A DNA stretch of 64,000 nucleotides, from the NCBI GenBank assembly GCA_019634615.1, contig JAHCAZ010000006.1, forward strand, positions 1 to 64,000, read 5' to 3'. Under the pieces are notes generated by a model. The model saw nothing but the letters and a program-made list of their open reading frames with translations, was not told the DNA's origin and did not search any database. Origin of the DNA: Opitutaceae bacterium. Lineage in GTDB: Bacteria > Verrucomicrobiota > Verrucomicrobiia > Opitutales > Opitutaceae. A program made the translations under genes and the position numbers. Below are positions 25,889 to 34,691 of the stretch, one piece after another (positions within the stretch are counted from its first letter, which is position 1; each line of letters starts with the position of its first letter).

Positions 25889-28111
25889 TCAGCCCTTGTT
25901 GACGTAGCGCGCCGTCAGCGGGAGCCGGTTGTCGGCGAGGTGTTCGCCGTTCTGGCCGAGGTTCAGGGCGTCGACAATGACCCGGAAGGACTCGCGCAGG
26001 GGCACGTCGACCTTCGCGTAGCTGCCGTCGCCGTCGGTGCTGAGCGCCTCCATGGCCTCATCCTCGGGGTCGGCGTCGGTCTTCTCCGGGGCCTTGAGGG
26101 CGGGCTTCGGCGGGGGCGGAACGAGATGGAACTCGCGGTAGGTGAAATCCTGCTGCGCGAGCTGCTCCTTCGTGGCCTTCATCTCCTTGCGGAAAGCGGC
26201 GTCGGCCTCGCGCTGCTGCCGGCGGACCTCGAGGTTGAGCGGGATGAGCTTCTGCTCCTGGCGGCTCTTGAACCAGTCCACCTCGCGGCGCAGGAAGCCG
26301 AATTCCGCGAGGGAATCCTGCCGCTCGAGGCTGCGCTGCCGCAGCAGGCTGACGAGCTTGGGATCGAGGGGGCTGCCGTCGAAGAAACTCGTGGGGATCT
26401 CGTCCCAGACGAGGGCGTGCGGCAGGTCGGACTCGCCGATGGGCAGGTAGTCGGTGACCGAGGGCAGGACGATATCGGGCACGACGCCCTTGAGTTGGGT
26501 CGAGGCGCCGCTCGGCAGGTAATACTTCTGCACGGTGATCTTGGTGGCACCGGTCTTGATGGGCGTGCGCATCAGCTGCGGCACGAGGTCCTTCATCTCG
26601 AGGACGGTCTGGACGGAGCCCTTGCCGTGGGTCGAGGAGTCGCCGATGACGATGGCGCGGCCGTAGTTCTGCAGGGCGCCGGCCACGATCTCGGAGGCGG
26701 AGGCGCTCATGCGGTCCACGAGGACGGCCAGCGGGCCGTCGTAGGCGATCGCGGGGGACTCGTCGGAATCGAGGGCAATCTCGCCGGAGGACGCCTTCAC
26801 CTGCACGACCGGGCCCTGCTTGATGAAGAGGCCGGTCAGCTGCGTGGCCTCGGAAAGGAAGCCGCCGCCGTTGCGGCGGAGGTCGAGCACGATGCCCTTG
26901 GCGCCGGCGCCGAGGAGCTGCTCGAGGAGGCGGGCGACGTCATGGGAGGCGCTGGTCTTTTCCCCGCCGGTCTCGTCGGGTGAGGCCGGGCCGTAGAAGG
27001 AGGGCAGGGTGATGACGCCCATGGGGATGGTGGCGCCGGCGCCATCGGGCACCTCGAACAGGGCGGCGTGGGCGCGCGCGGAGTTGAGCTTCACGACGTC
27101 GCGCGTGATCACGATCTCGTGGCGGGCGGAGGAGTCGGTGGCCTCGCCGGGCTGGACCAGCAGCGTGACCTTGCTGTGCTTCGGGCCGCGGATCAGGTCG
27201 ACGATCTTGCGCAGCTTCATGCCGATGATCTCGACGGGCTCGCCGCCCTCCTGCTTCACCGAGATGATGCGGTCGCTCGGCTTGAGCTGGCGGCCGAGGT
27301 CGGCCGGGCCGCCGGGCACGATCTCCTTCACGACGCAGTAATCCTCCTCGAGGCCGAGCAGCGCGCCGATGCCGACGAGCTCGAGCTTCATCTGGATGCC
27401 GAAGTCCTCGTAGGTCTCGGCGGAGAAATACGTCGAGTGCGGGTCGTAGAGCCGGGCGATGGTGGACAGGAAGAGCTCGGCGAGGTCGCTGCCCTCGATC
27501 TCGGCGAGGTTCTTGAGCATGCGCTCGTAGCGCTTGCGGACGACCTGCTTGGCCTCGTCCTCGGTCTTCTTGTTCAGGAGTTCGGCGATGAGCTCGAACT
27601 TGAGGCGCTGCCGCCAGAGTTCGTCGGCGGCCTCGGGGTTGGCGGGCCAGTCGGACTTCGACCGGTCGGCGCGGTAGGTCTCGTTGGTGCCGAAATCGAA
27701 CGGCTGCTGCAAGGCGTCGAAGATCCAGTTCACGCGCTCCGTGGCGCGTTTCTCGTACACCGCGTAGATCTCGTAGGCGGCGTCGATCTTGCCGAGGGCG
27801 CTCACGTCCCAGTACAGCTTGCTCTTGGCGTACTTCTCCTGGAAGGCGGCCTGGTCGGAACCCAGGAAGAACAGCTTCTGGCCGTCGAGCACCTCCATGT
27901 AGTCGGTCGGCACCTCGTCGAAGTCGCTGCTGCGCACGGCCTCGCGGTTGTAGTGCCACTGCTCGAGAAACTTCACCATCGTGCTGGCCTCGGTGGCGAG
28001 GACGGGAGAGGTGGTGAACTTGCGGTCGGCCGCGACCAGCGCGGTCGTGGCCAGGAGCAGCAGCCCGGCGGACCGCGTCAGGAGGCGAAACAAGGGCGAG
28101 GCGAAAGGCAT
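25889..28111 (-). CDS. prc: Tail-specific (carboxy-terminal processing) protease, Prc/S41 family
   Basis: This 740-residue periplasmic serine protease degrades or processes proteins from their C-termini. It has an N-terminal signal peptide (LLTRSAGLLLLATTALVAA), a helical N-terminal domain, a PDZ domain around residues 230-330 and the S41 core. The Ser/Lys dyad is visible: Ser in RMSASASEI near residue 470, and Lys in THGKGSVQ near 496. The C-terminal DUF3340-like helical region is Lys/Glu-rich. The chosen start gives a normal signal peptide. Confidence 0.92.
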   Translation of the reverse strand: MPFASPLFRLLTRSAGLLLLATTALVAADRKFTTSPVLATEASTMVKFLEQWHYNREAVRSSDFDEVPTDYMEVLDGQKLFFLGSDQAAFQEKYAKSKLYWDVSALGKIDAAYEIYAVYEKRATERVNWIFDALQQPFDFGTNETYRADRSKSDWPANPEAADELWRQRLKFELIAELLNKKTEDEAKQVVRKRYERMLKNLAEIEGSDLAELFLSTIARLYDPHSTYFSAETYEDFGIQMKLELVGIGALLGLEEDYCVVKEIVPGGPADLGRQLKPSDRIISVKQEGGEPVEIIGMKLRKIVDLIRGPKHSKVTLLVQPGEATDSSARHEIVITRDVVKLNSARAHAALFEVPDGAGATIPMGVITLPSFYGPASPDETGGEKTSASHDVARLLEQLLGAGAKGIVLDLRRNGGGFLSEATQLTGLFIKQGPVVQVKASSGEIALDSDESPAIAYDGPLAVLVDRMSASASEIVAGALQNYGRAIVIGDSSTHGKGSVQTVLEMKDLVPQLMRTPIKTGATKITVQKYYLPSGASTQLKGVVPDIVLPSVTDYLPIGESDLPHALVWDEIPTSFFDGSPLDPKLVSLLRQRSLERQDSLAEFGFLRREVDWFKSRQEQKLIPLNLEVRRQQREADAAFRKEMKATKEQLAQQDFTYREFHLVPPPPKPALKAPEKTDADPEDEAMEALSTDGDGSYAKVDVPLRESFRVIVDALNLGQNGEHLADNRLPLTARYVNKG

Positions 28112-28190
28112 GGCAGGATGTAGATGGGTGTGGCGGGGTAAAGTTTCACGCAATTTGCCGGCGTCAAATCGCCGCGGCCGGCGACGGTCC

Positions 28191-29087
28191 TTAACGCCGG
28201 CTGAGGAGGTCCTTGGCGCTGTCGAGCAGGCGCTTTTCCTCGGGGGTCAGGGCGCCGAAACCCTCGCTGTTGATCTTGTCGAGGATGCGGTCGACCTCGG
28301 CGCGGAGGTTGCGGCCGGACGGAGGCAGGTCGGTGGGGTCGTCGGTCTCGTCGGCATCGAAATCCACCGCGGCCGCCCGTCGGCTGGCGTTGGCCTGGCG
28401 GCGCGCCCAGGCGAAGCTCCAGGCGCGGTCATGCACATAACGGAAATAGACCCAGCCGGCCAGCATGCCACCGAGGTGCGCCGAGTGGGCGACGCCGAAG
28501 GGCGAGGCGGCGCCGAGCACCTCGTAGAACGCAAACCCGGCGAGGTCGAGCAGCAGCAGGGTGATCGCGATGTGCTTCGGCTTGAGCGTCACCGGGAGGA
28601 TGAAGAAGAGCAGGAACGTGATCGGCCGATGCGGGAAAAAACCGGCGTAGATGATGAGCAAGCCGCAGGCCGCGGCCGAGGCGCCGACCACCAGGCCCTG
28701 CGCCTGCCAGTTGGTGGCGAGCCACAGCAGTCCGCCGGTGACAACCGCGGCGAGGTAAACGCCGACGAAACGCCGGTTGCCGAGCAGCGGGATCAGCTCC
28801 CGGCCGAGGAAATAGATCGCCAGCACATTGGCCAGGATGTGCAGCAGGTTGCGCGGGTCGTGCAGGAAACCGTAGGTCAGGAGCGTCCACACCTTGCCCG
28901 TGGCGATGCCGTACGGACTCAGGGCAAAGAAGCTGTCGAAAAACTGGCCAGCGTTAAACCACCGCAGGAAAACATTTTGCAGAATAAAGCCCGCGATGAT
29001 CGCCGACAGCAACCAGGCCATGACCGAGACCCCTCCGTTGCGGGAGGGTTCATAGCTGTCGCGCATGTAGTGGCGGTCCGATAACAT
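28191..29087 (-). CDS. Rhomboid-family intramembrane serine protease
   Basis: The 298-residue polytopic membrane protein has six or more hydrophobic segments from residue 21 to 218. The catalytic Ser137 is in GASAAACG and the catalytic His204 is in HSAHLGG, so the site looks intact. LLHILANV in the second helix fits the HxxxN oxyanion region. The C-terminal 75 residues are a charged cytoplasmic tail. I prefer the ATG of MLSDRHYMRD; a GTG 12 codons upstream and an ATG 7 codons downstream are alternatives. Confidence 0.88.
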   Translation of the reverse strand: MLSDRHYMRDSYEPSRNGGVSVMAWLLSAIIAGFILQNVFLRWFNAGQFFDSFFALSPYGIATGKVWTLLTYGFLHDPRNLLHILANVLAIYFLGRELIPLLGNRRFVGVYLAAVVTGGLLWLATNWQAQGLVVGASAAACGLLIIYAGFFPHRPITFLLFFILPVTLKPKHIAITLLLLDLAGFAFYEVLGAASPFGVAHSAHLGGMLAGWVYFRYVHDRAWSFAWARRQANASRRAAAVDFDADETDDPTDLPPSGRNLRAEVDRILDKINSEGFGALTPEEKRLLDSAKDLLSRR

Positions 29088-29227
29088 CCGGGCACAGAAG
29101 TAGGTTTTGATTCGGGCAAACACAAGCAGACAGGCGGCTTTCGCCAGCGAATGTGCGCGGGATTATTGCGTCACGGGGCGCGTGGCCTCTTGACAGCGCC
29201 GCCGAATGCTATCTTTTTCCGCCAACC

Positions 29228-29464
29228 ATGGCTAACAAAGCTGACAAGTGGCCGGACAATGCCGCCGGTAAGTTCTTCGTCGATCAACAGTGCATTGATT
29301 GCGATCTTTGCCGCGAGACAGCCCCGGGCTTCTTCACCCGGCACGACGAGGGTGGTTACTCCTACGTGCACAAACAGCCGACGACCGAGGAAGAGATCGC
29401 CCAGTGCATGGAGGCCCTCGAGGGCTGCCCGGTCGAGGCCATCGGCAACGACGGCGACGAATAA
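29228..29464 (+). CDS. Small single-cluster ferredoxin
   Basis: This 78-residue electron carrier has Cys ligands CIDCDLC near residues 21-27 and GCP near 67, enough for one [4Fe-4S] or [3Fe-4S] cluster. The acidic composition fits a soluble ferredoxin. The redox partner is unknown; neighbouring genes are peptidases, so position gives no clue. A terminator follows. Confidence 0.88.
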   Translation: MANKADKWPDNAAGKFFVDQQCIDCDLCRETAPGFFTRHDEGGYSYVHKQPTTEEEIAQCMEALEGCPVEAIGNDGDE

Positions 29465-29489
29465 GCGTCCCCGGCTTTTTCCCTTTCTC

Positions 29490-29516
29490 CCAAACCCGGC
29501 TGCGAGCCGGGTTTTT
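29490..29516 (+). terminator. Intrinsic terminator of the ferredoxin gene
   Basis: A 10-bp perfect stem (AAACCCGGCT / AGCCGGGTTT) has loop GCG, followed by further T. It separates the ferredoxin gene from the oligopeptidase gene eight bases later. Confidence 0.9.
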
Positions 29517-29523
29517 CGCTTTT

Positions 29524-31587
29524 ATGCCCACGAATCCCTTCCTCGATCCCGCGTTTTGCATCCGGTGGTCTGAGCTCACCCCCGAGCATATCGCACCCGC
29601 GATCGAGACGGCGCTGACGCGCGCCGAGGCCGCCATCGCGGCGATCGGGGCCCAGCCCGTCGAGGCGGTGTCGTATGAGAGCACGTTCCTCGCGCTGGAA
29701 AAGGCCACCGAGGATCTCAACGTCGCCTGGGGCAAGGTCGGGCACCTGCAATCGGTGGCCGACGCCCCGGCGCTCCGCGCGGCGTACAACGAGATGCTGC
29801 CCAAGGTCAGCGCCTTCTACGCCCGCATCCCGCTCGACCAGGCCCTCTGGTCCCGCCTCAAGGCCTTTGCCGCCCGGCCGGAGGCGGCCGCGTTGACCGG
29901 CGTGCACCGGCGTTTCCGCGACGAGACGCTGGCCGATTTCCGCCAGGCCGGTGCCGACCTGCCGGAGCCGGCGCGGCAGCGGCTCGAGGCCATCCAGAGC
30001 GAACTGGCCCAGCTGACCCAGAAATACGCCGAGAACGTGCTCGATGCCACCAACGCCTTCGAGCTCGTCGTCACCGACGAAAGCCGCCTACGCGGCATCC
30101 CGGCGCACGCCCAGGCCGCCGCGCGCCGCAGTGCCGAGGGCAAGGGACAGGGCACGGCGGAGCGCCCCGCATGGCGCTTCACCTTGCACCAGCCTTCGCT
30201 CGAGCCGGTCATGACCTACGCCGACGAGGCCGAGCTCCGCCGCGAGCTTTGGCAGGCGGCGGCACAGGTGGGCGCGACCGACGCGCACGACAATGCCGGC
30301 CTGATCCGCCGGATCCTCGAATTGCGCGCGGAGAAGGCGGCGGTGCTGGGCAAGGGTGATTTCGCCGACCTCGTGCTCGAGCGGCGCATGGCGAAAACCG
30401 GCGCCGCGGCGCTCGCCTTCATCGCCGATCTCGAACGCCGGGCCACGCCTGCTTTCCGACGCGAATGCCGCGAACTCGAGGAGTTCAAGGCCCGCCGGAC
30501 CGGGGCCGCGGCAGGCCCGCTGGCCCCGTGGGAGGTCGCCTACTGGGCGGAGAAGCTGCGGCAGGAGCAGTTTGCCTTCGACGAGGAACAGCTGCGGCCA
30601 TTCTTCCCGCTGGATCGCGTGGTGCAGGGCATGTTTGCGCTCGTGCAGCGCATCTTCGGCGTGCAGGTGATCCCGCGGGCGGCCGGCGCCGTCGAGGTCT
30701 GGCACCCGGAAGTCAGCTATTACGACCTGCGCGATGCCGCGGGGCGGCATCTCGGCTCGTTCTACGCCGACTGGCATCCGCGTGAGTCCAAGCGGGGCGG
30801 GGCATGGATGAACTACCTGATCACGGGCGGACCGCAGCCCGATGGGACGCACGCGCCGCACCTGGGCCTCATCTGCGGCAACCTCACGCCACCGGCGGCC
30901 GGCAGACCCGCCCTGCTCACGCACCGGGAAGTTGAGACGATCTTCCACGAGTTCGGCCACCTCCTGCACCACCTGCTCGGGGCGGTGGAGATCAAGTCGC
31001 TCAACGGGGTCAACGTGGCCTGGGACTTCGTCGAGCTGCCCTCGCAGATCATGGAGAACTGGTGCTGGGAGCGGGAGAGCCTCGACCTTTTTGCGCGGCA
31101 TCACGAGACCGGCGAACCGTTGCCGGAGGCGCTGTTCCAGCGGATGGTGGCCGCGCGCAATTTCCGCTCAGCTGCCGCGACCATGCGCCAGGTGGGCTTC
31201 GCCAAGGTGGACCTGCTGCTGCACCGGGCAACGCGGGACTTCCTCGCGGCACCGGACCTGGTGGCTGCGGCGGCCGCCGCCGTGGCGACGTGCCAGGTGC
31301 CGACCGAGCCACCCGCGCCGTCGGTCATCCGCCGGTTCACGCACATCTTCGGCGACCCGGTTGGCTACGCTGCCGGCTATTATTCGTACAAGTGGGCCGA
31401 GGTGCTCGATGCGGATGCGTTCACGCGCTTCAAGCGCGAGGGCATCTTCAATGCGCAGACGGGCGCCGATTTCGTGCGGCACATCCTGAGCCGTGGCAAC
31501 TCGGCCGACCCGATGGAGCTCTACCGGGGTTTCATGGGCCGCGATCCCGACCCGCAGGCCTTGCTGGTGCGGGCGGGGTTGGCCTGA
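29524..31587 (+). CDS. M3-family oligopeptidase (oligopeptidase A-like)
   Basis: The 687-residue zinc peptidase cleaves short peptides in the cytoplasm, including signal-peptide remnants. The zinc site HEFGH is around residues 475-479 with a downstream Glu in the next helix. The length and N-terminal PAIETALTRAEAAI segment match PrlC/oligopeptidase A. Its ATG follows the ferredoxin terminator by only eight bases, so the promoter probably lies upstream, with read-through or initiation inside the ferredoxin region. Confidence 0.93.
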   Translation: MPTNPFLDPAFCIRWSELTPEHIAPAIETALTRAEAAIAAIGAQPVEAVSYESTFLALEKATEDLNVAWGKVGHLQSVADAPALRAAYNEMLPKVSAFYARIPLDQALWSRLKAFAARPEAAALTGVHRRFRDETLADFRQAGADLPEPARQRLEAIQSELAQLTQKYAENVLDATNAFELVVTDESRLRGIPAHAQAAARRSAEGKGQGTAERPAWRFTLHQPSLEPVMTYADEAELRRELWQAAAQVGATDAHDNAGLIRRILELRAEKAAVLGKGDFADLVLERRMAKTGAAALAFIADLERRATPAFRRECRELEEFKARRTGAAAGPLAPWEVAYWAEKLRQEQFAFDEEQLRPFFPLDRVVQGMFALVQRIFGVQVIPRAAGAVEVWHPEVSYYDLRDAAGRHLGSFYADWHPRESKRGGAWMNYLITGGPQPDGTHAPHLGLICGNLTPPAAGRPALLTHREVETIFHEFGHLLHHLLGAVEIKSLNGVNVAWDFVELPSQIMENWCWERESLDLFARHHETGEPLPEALFQRMVAARNFRSAAATMRQVGFAKVDLLLHRATRDFLAAPDLVAAAAAAVATCQVPTEPPAPSVIRRFTHIFGDPVGYAAGYYSYKWAEVLDADAFTRFKREGIFNAQTGADFVRHILSRGNSADPMELYRGFMGRDPDPQALLVRAGLA

Positions 31588-31590
31588 GGC

Positions 31591-32760
31591 TCAATACTGA
31601 CCGAACTCCTTCACCGCCTCGTAGAGGGCGTGGAGGTTGTCCATTTTCGTGCCCGGCAGGAGGTCGCCGGAGATCAGCGAGAGCCGGCCGTGGCGCTTCA
31701 GGCGCGGGGTGAGCAGGCTCTTGACGGCGTAGCGCACGTCGTCGGGCTTGCCGAGGCTGAGGACGCCGTCGGAGATCAGCGCGTAGATGTGCGCGTCGTC
31801 GCCGACCTCGACTCGGATGCGCTCGATATCGAGGAGCGGGTACGTGAGCGCGTGAAGCGTGTGGATCTTGAAATGACGCGCGAGGATCGGGAACAGGTGC
31901 TGGCCGCGGCCGCAGTGGTGAAAGAGCTGGGGGACCTGCAGCTTGTCGCGGTTCTTTTCCAGAAGGATTGGCAAGATGAACTGCTCGTACATCGCCGGTG
32001 AGAGCATATCGATGCCGTGATCCGTGAGCGGGAAGGGCGCGTCCCGCTCGGCCGGATCGGCCCAGCGACGCGTGAGCGCGTCGGTCCAGTCGGCGAGGCG
32101 CAGCAGGAAACGGTGCACGAAGGGCGGGTCCTCGTACATGTCGGCCATGATCTCCTCGCCGCGGAGGTCGAGGGCCAGGCTGAAGAAGCCGCTCGTGCCG
32201 ATGCCGTTGCGGATGTGATCCACCGTGCGTCCGAGGAAGGTCAGCTTGCCCTCGTACCGCTCCACGAGGTGCTCATGGAACTGCCGGATGGTGCCGATGA
32301 TCCCTCCGCCCTCGATGCTGGGCAGCACCAGCGCGTCGCATTCCTCCTTGGATAGGTGGCGCGAGCGGTTGGCGATGACGGTCTCGCGGCGATACATGAG
32401 CTCGCAATCAAAGGCGCCGGGGGCGACGGCGGGCCAGAGGTCGACGCCGGTCATCCAGCCCTCGGCGGGCGCCTCGCCGAGAATGAGATCGTGGACCGGG
32501 ATCTCGCGACGGCGGCGGGCGGCCTCGAGCTGCACCTGGAGCATGAGATCGGGATTGGTGTAGTACTCACGGTAATCGAGACCGACCTCGTCGGCGTAGA
32601 ACCCGTGCTGGCCAACCCATTCGCTGCATTTCAGAAGCACCCGCGTCGGCCGGCCGGTGGCGTGGGCCTCGAGCGCGGCCCGGGCCTGCACGTTGTGGCG
32701 CCTGATCGCCGGCGAGGCCGGATCGATTCCGAACGCGGTGCTCAGCTTCATGGCGGCCAT
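31591..32760 (-). CDS. Uroporphyrinogen decarboxylase-fold protein (URO-D/MtaA-like)
   Basis: The 389-residue TIM-barrel protein is of the URO-D superfamily. Conserved features include the DLWP region and HHCGRGQHLFP near residue 290, and DGVLSLGKPDDVR. The His/Cys cluster is more like methylcobalamin-type methyltransferases (MtaA/CmuA) than HemE. The neighbours are sugar-catabolic and regulatory genes, so heme synthesis is unlikely. Substrate unknown. It converges with the oligopeptidase gene at a distance of three bases. Confidence 0.8.
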   Translation of the reverse strand: MAAMKLSTAFGIDPASPAIRRHNVQARAALEAHATGRPTRVLLKCSEWVGQHGFYADEVGLDYREYYTNPDLMLQVQLEAARRRREIPVHDLILGEAPAEGWMTGVDLWPAVAPGAFDCELMYRRETVIANRSRHLSKEECDALVLPSIEGGGIIGTIRQFHEHLVERYEGKLTFLGRTVDHIRNGIGTSGFFSLALDLRGEEIMADMYEDPPFVHRFLLRLADWTDALTRRWADPAERDAPFPLTDHGIDMLSPAMYEQFILPILLEKNRDKLQVPQLFHHCGRGQHLFPILARHFKIHTLHALTYPLLDIERIRVEVGDDAHIYALISDGVLSLGKPDDVRYAVKSLLTPRLKRHGRLSLISGDLLPGTKMDNLHALYEAVKEFGQY

Positions 32761-32841
32761 CGTAGCAGGTCCGCGGCGAGGCGGGAATGGCCCGCGTTAC
32801 GATGTCATGTCAAAAGCTACCGGAAAAACCAACCGGCGGAC

Positions 32842-33312
32842 CTATTCGCCGACGATGAAGTACGCCACGACGCTGCTCACATAGCAGGCGAGGCCGGCGA
32901 CCAGGAGGCAGATCTCGGCGAAGAAGAGTTTGGTCTTGGCGTTGCGGTAGCGGAGGATGCTGACGACGAGCGAATGCTCGTCGTCGGCCTTGAACTGCGT
33001 GACCCACTGGATGCGCAGGCTGCCGCCGAGGATCAGGAGCGTGGAGGCCAGGACGAGCAAAATGCCGAGGATCATGCTGGTGCGTGCGTAGAGGCCGGCT
33101 GCGGCGATCTTCGGACCCGAGAAGCCCGTGATGGTCAGTGCCAGCGTCGTGATCGTGAGCATGATCTGCGCCCGGGTCTGCAGCACCTGGAACTGCTGCA
33201 TCAGCGTGTCGATCGCGCCCTTGATCCCGCGCTCGCCTTGCTGGGCGAGCAATTGGCGCGCCTCGGACTCGGGCGTCTCATGCAGATCGGGCGCGGAGGC
33301 GGGATTTGCCAT
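32842..33312 (-). CDS. Small membrane protein of unknown function, three TM segments
   Basis: The 156-residue protein has a soluble N-terminus (about 45 residues), two hydrophobic helices at roughly 50-95, a charged loop, and a C-terminal helix at about 130-153. Topology resembles the small three-helix proteins found as effectors in some defence systems, but there is no nucleotide cyclase partner next to it and no diagnostic motif, so I leave it unassigned. Confidence 0.7.
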   Translation of the reverse strand: MANPASAPDLHETPESEARQLLAQQGERGIKGAIDTLMQQFQVLQTRAQIMLTITTLALTITGFSGPKIAAAGLYARTSMILGILLVLASTLLILGGSLRIQWVTQFKADDEHSLVVSILRYRNAKTKLFFAEICLLVAGLACYVSSVVAYFIVGE

Positions 33313-33358
33313 TTACACGTGCAGCATGAAGCCGCATTCCTAACCCTCCAATCTTATT

Positions 33359-33814
33359 ATGATCATCGCCGATATCGCAAAAATACAGGGGCGTACCTTC
33401 CCGGCGCGCCGGTGGACTCGCGGCATGGTTGGCCAGGCTGGCCAGCCGATCCCGGCCAAGGGCTTTGCCATGGGCTACGTGGTGCTCGAGCCGAACGGCG
33501 GCCAGGTGCCGTGGCACAACCAGGAGCAGGAGGAAGTCTACATGGTGATCCAGGGGCGCGGCGAAATCTGCGTCGGCACGGTGCGCCAGGAGATCTCGGC
33601 GGGGCAGGCGGTGTTCCTGCCGCCGACGGTCTTCCATCAGCTGACTAACATCGGCGACACGCCGCTGCACATGATGTATATCTACTGCCCGGGTGGCGAT
33701 GTCGCCCACTGGCGGCAGGAACTGGACGGCACGCTGCCGCCGGCCGGTGTGGGCCCGACCCCGCCGCTGCCCGCCGGGGCCCAGCCCCAGTGCACGAAGG
33801 CCCCCGGGGCCTGA
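33359..33814 (+). CDS. Cupin-domain protein
   Basis: The 151-residue single-domain cupin is a small beta-barrel. Motif 1 is PWHNQEQEEVYMVIQGRGE and motif 2 is VFLPPTVFHQL, with His and Glu residues able to bind a metal. Such proteins act as sugar isomerases, epimerases or dioxygenase-like sensors. The Pro-rich C-terminal 25 residues look unstructured. It converges with the AraC gene, seven bases apart. Confidence 0.88.
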   Translation: MIIADIAKIQGRTFPARRWTRGMVGQAGQPIPAKGFAMGYVVLEPNGGQVPWHNQEQEEVYMVIQGRGEICVGTVRQEISAGQAVFLPPTVFHQLTNIGDTPLHMMYIYCPGGDVAHWRQELDGTLPPAGVGPTPPLPAGAQPQCTKAPGA

Positions 33815-33821
33815 GGCGCGG

Positions 33822-34598
33822 TCACAGGGAACGCAAGAACGCGCTGGGCGTCTGGCCGGTCTGCCGGCGGAACCAGCGCGTGAAATAATTCGGGTCGTCG
33901 AATCCGGCCCGCGCCGAGGCCTCGGCCACCGAGGGCGCTTGCCGCAGGGCGGCCTGCGCGGCCTCCAACCGCATGCGGTTGCGCGTGGCCTGCAGGCCGA
34001 AGCCGGTTTCACGCTTCAGTTTGCGCGTGAGATGATCGCGGTGGTAACCCGCCTGGCGGGCGACGGCCGCCAGCGGCTGGGTGGCCCCCAGCAGCGGGCG
34101 GACCTTTTCCAGGATCGGCACGGCGGTTGCCGGCGTCGCGGCCGGACGCGTGGGGCCGAGCAGACGGGCCACGACGGCGAGGATGTTGGAGTAGTCGGCG
34201 AGGGTGGGGCGGCCCTTTTGCGGCACCTTGGCGAGCAGGTGGCTGAGCTCGTTCAGCGTGGCCGGGCCCAGGCGCCGGTGGAGCGCACGGCGCGTGCGGC
34301 TCGCGTCCGTGCTCGCGTAGTCGAGCACCAGGCACACGGGTCGCCTGGGCCCGGTTGCCGTGTAGCCGTGCGCGATCCCGGCCGGGATGACAAACAGGTC
34401 GCCGGTGCGCGCCGGCCGGGCCTGACCATTGACGCTCTGTTGGCCCTCGCCGCTCAGGTACAGGATCGCCTGGGAGTACGCATGGGCATGCGGCGCCACC
34501 TCGGAGTCGCGGTGCCGGTTGAGCTGCAGCTTGCGCAGCACGAAGCCCAGGGCGTGGATTTCGATCTTCTGGACGAGGATGGGACTCCAGGAAGGCAT
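33822..34598 (-). CDS. AraC-family transcriptional regulator
   Basis: The 258-residue protein has an N-terminal cupin-like sensor (HAHAYSQAILYLSGEG) and a C-terminal double helix-turn-helix of AraC type (PLAAVARQAGYHRDHLTRKL and SVAEASARAGFDDPNYFTRW). The start ATG gives MPSWSPILVQ; upstream in-frame codons overlap the divergent dehydrogenase gene. It probably controls the divergent Gfo/Idh/MocA gene, with a candidate operator in the gap between. Confidence 0.9.
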   Translation of the reverse strand: MPSWSPILVQKIEIHALGFVLRKLQLNRHRDSEVAPHAHAYSQAILYLSGEGQQSVNGQARPARTGDLFVIPAGIAHGYTATGPRRPVCLVLDYASTDASRTRRALHRRLGPATLNELSHLLAKVPQKGRPTLADYSNILAVVARLLGPTRPAATPATAVPILEKVRPLLGATQPLAAVARQAGYHRDHLTRKLKRETGFGLQATRNRMRLEAAQAALRQAPSVAEASARAGFDDPNYFTRWFRRQTGQTPSAFLRSL

Positions 34599-34605
34599 GC
34601 GTCGG

Positions 34606-34621
34606 TTTTGTGCTAGCAAAA
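34606..34621. promoter_or_regulatory. Candidate operator (TTTTG-N6-CAAAA)
   Basis: The inverted repeat TTTTGTGCTAGCAAAA, with a GCTAGC core, lies in the 93-base divergent gap between the AraC regulator and the dehydrogenase gene, eight bases from the regulator's start codon. It is a candidate binding site on position alone. Confidence 0.3.
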
Positions 34622-34691
34622 GTCGGGATTGTTCTAACGCAAGCCGGGGGTTTAGCCTAAGCTTTCCTCTCCCTCCAACCCCCTCCTCCCA

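Noticed and set aside
31591..32760. HemE (heme-pathway uroporphyrinogen decarboxylase).
   Set aside because: The fold matches, but the HHCGRGQH segment and the lack of other heme genes favour a non-heme URO-D relative.
32842..33312. Pycsar-type defence effector.
   Set aside because: Topology is loosely similar, but there is no pyrimidine cyclase gene nearby and no diagnostic motif.
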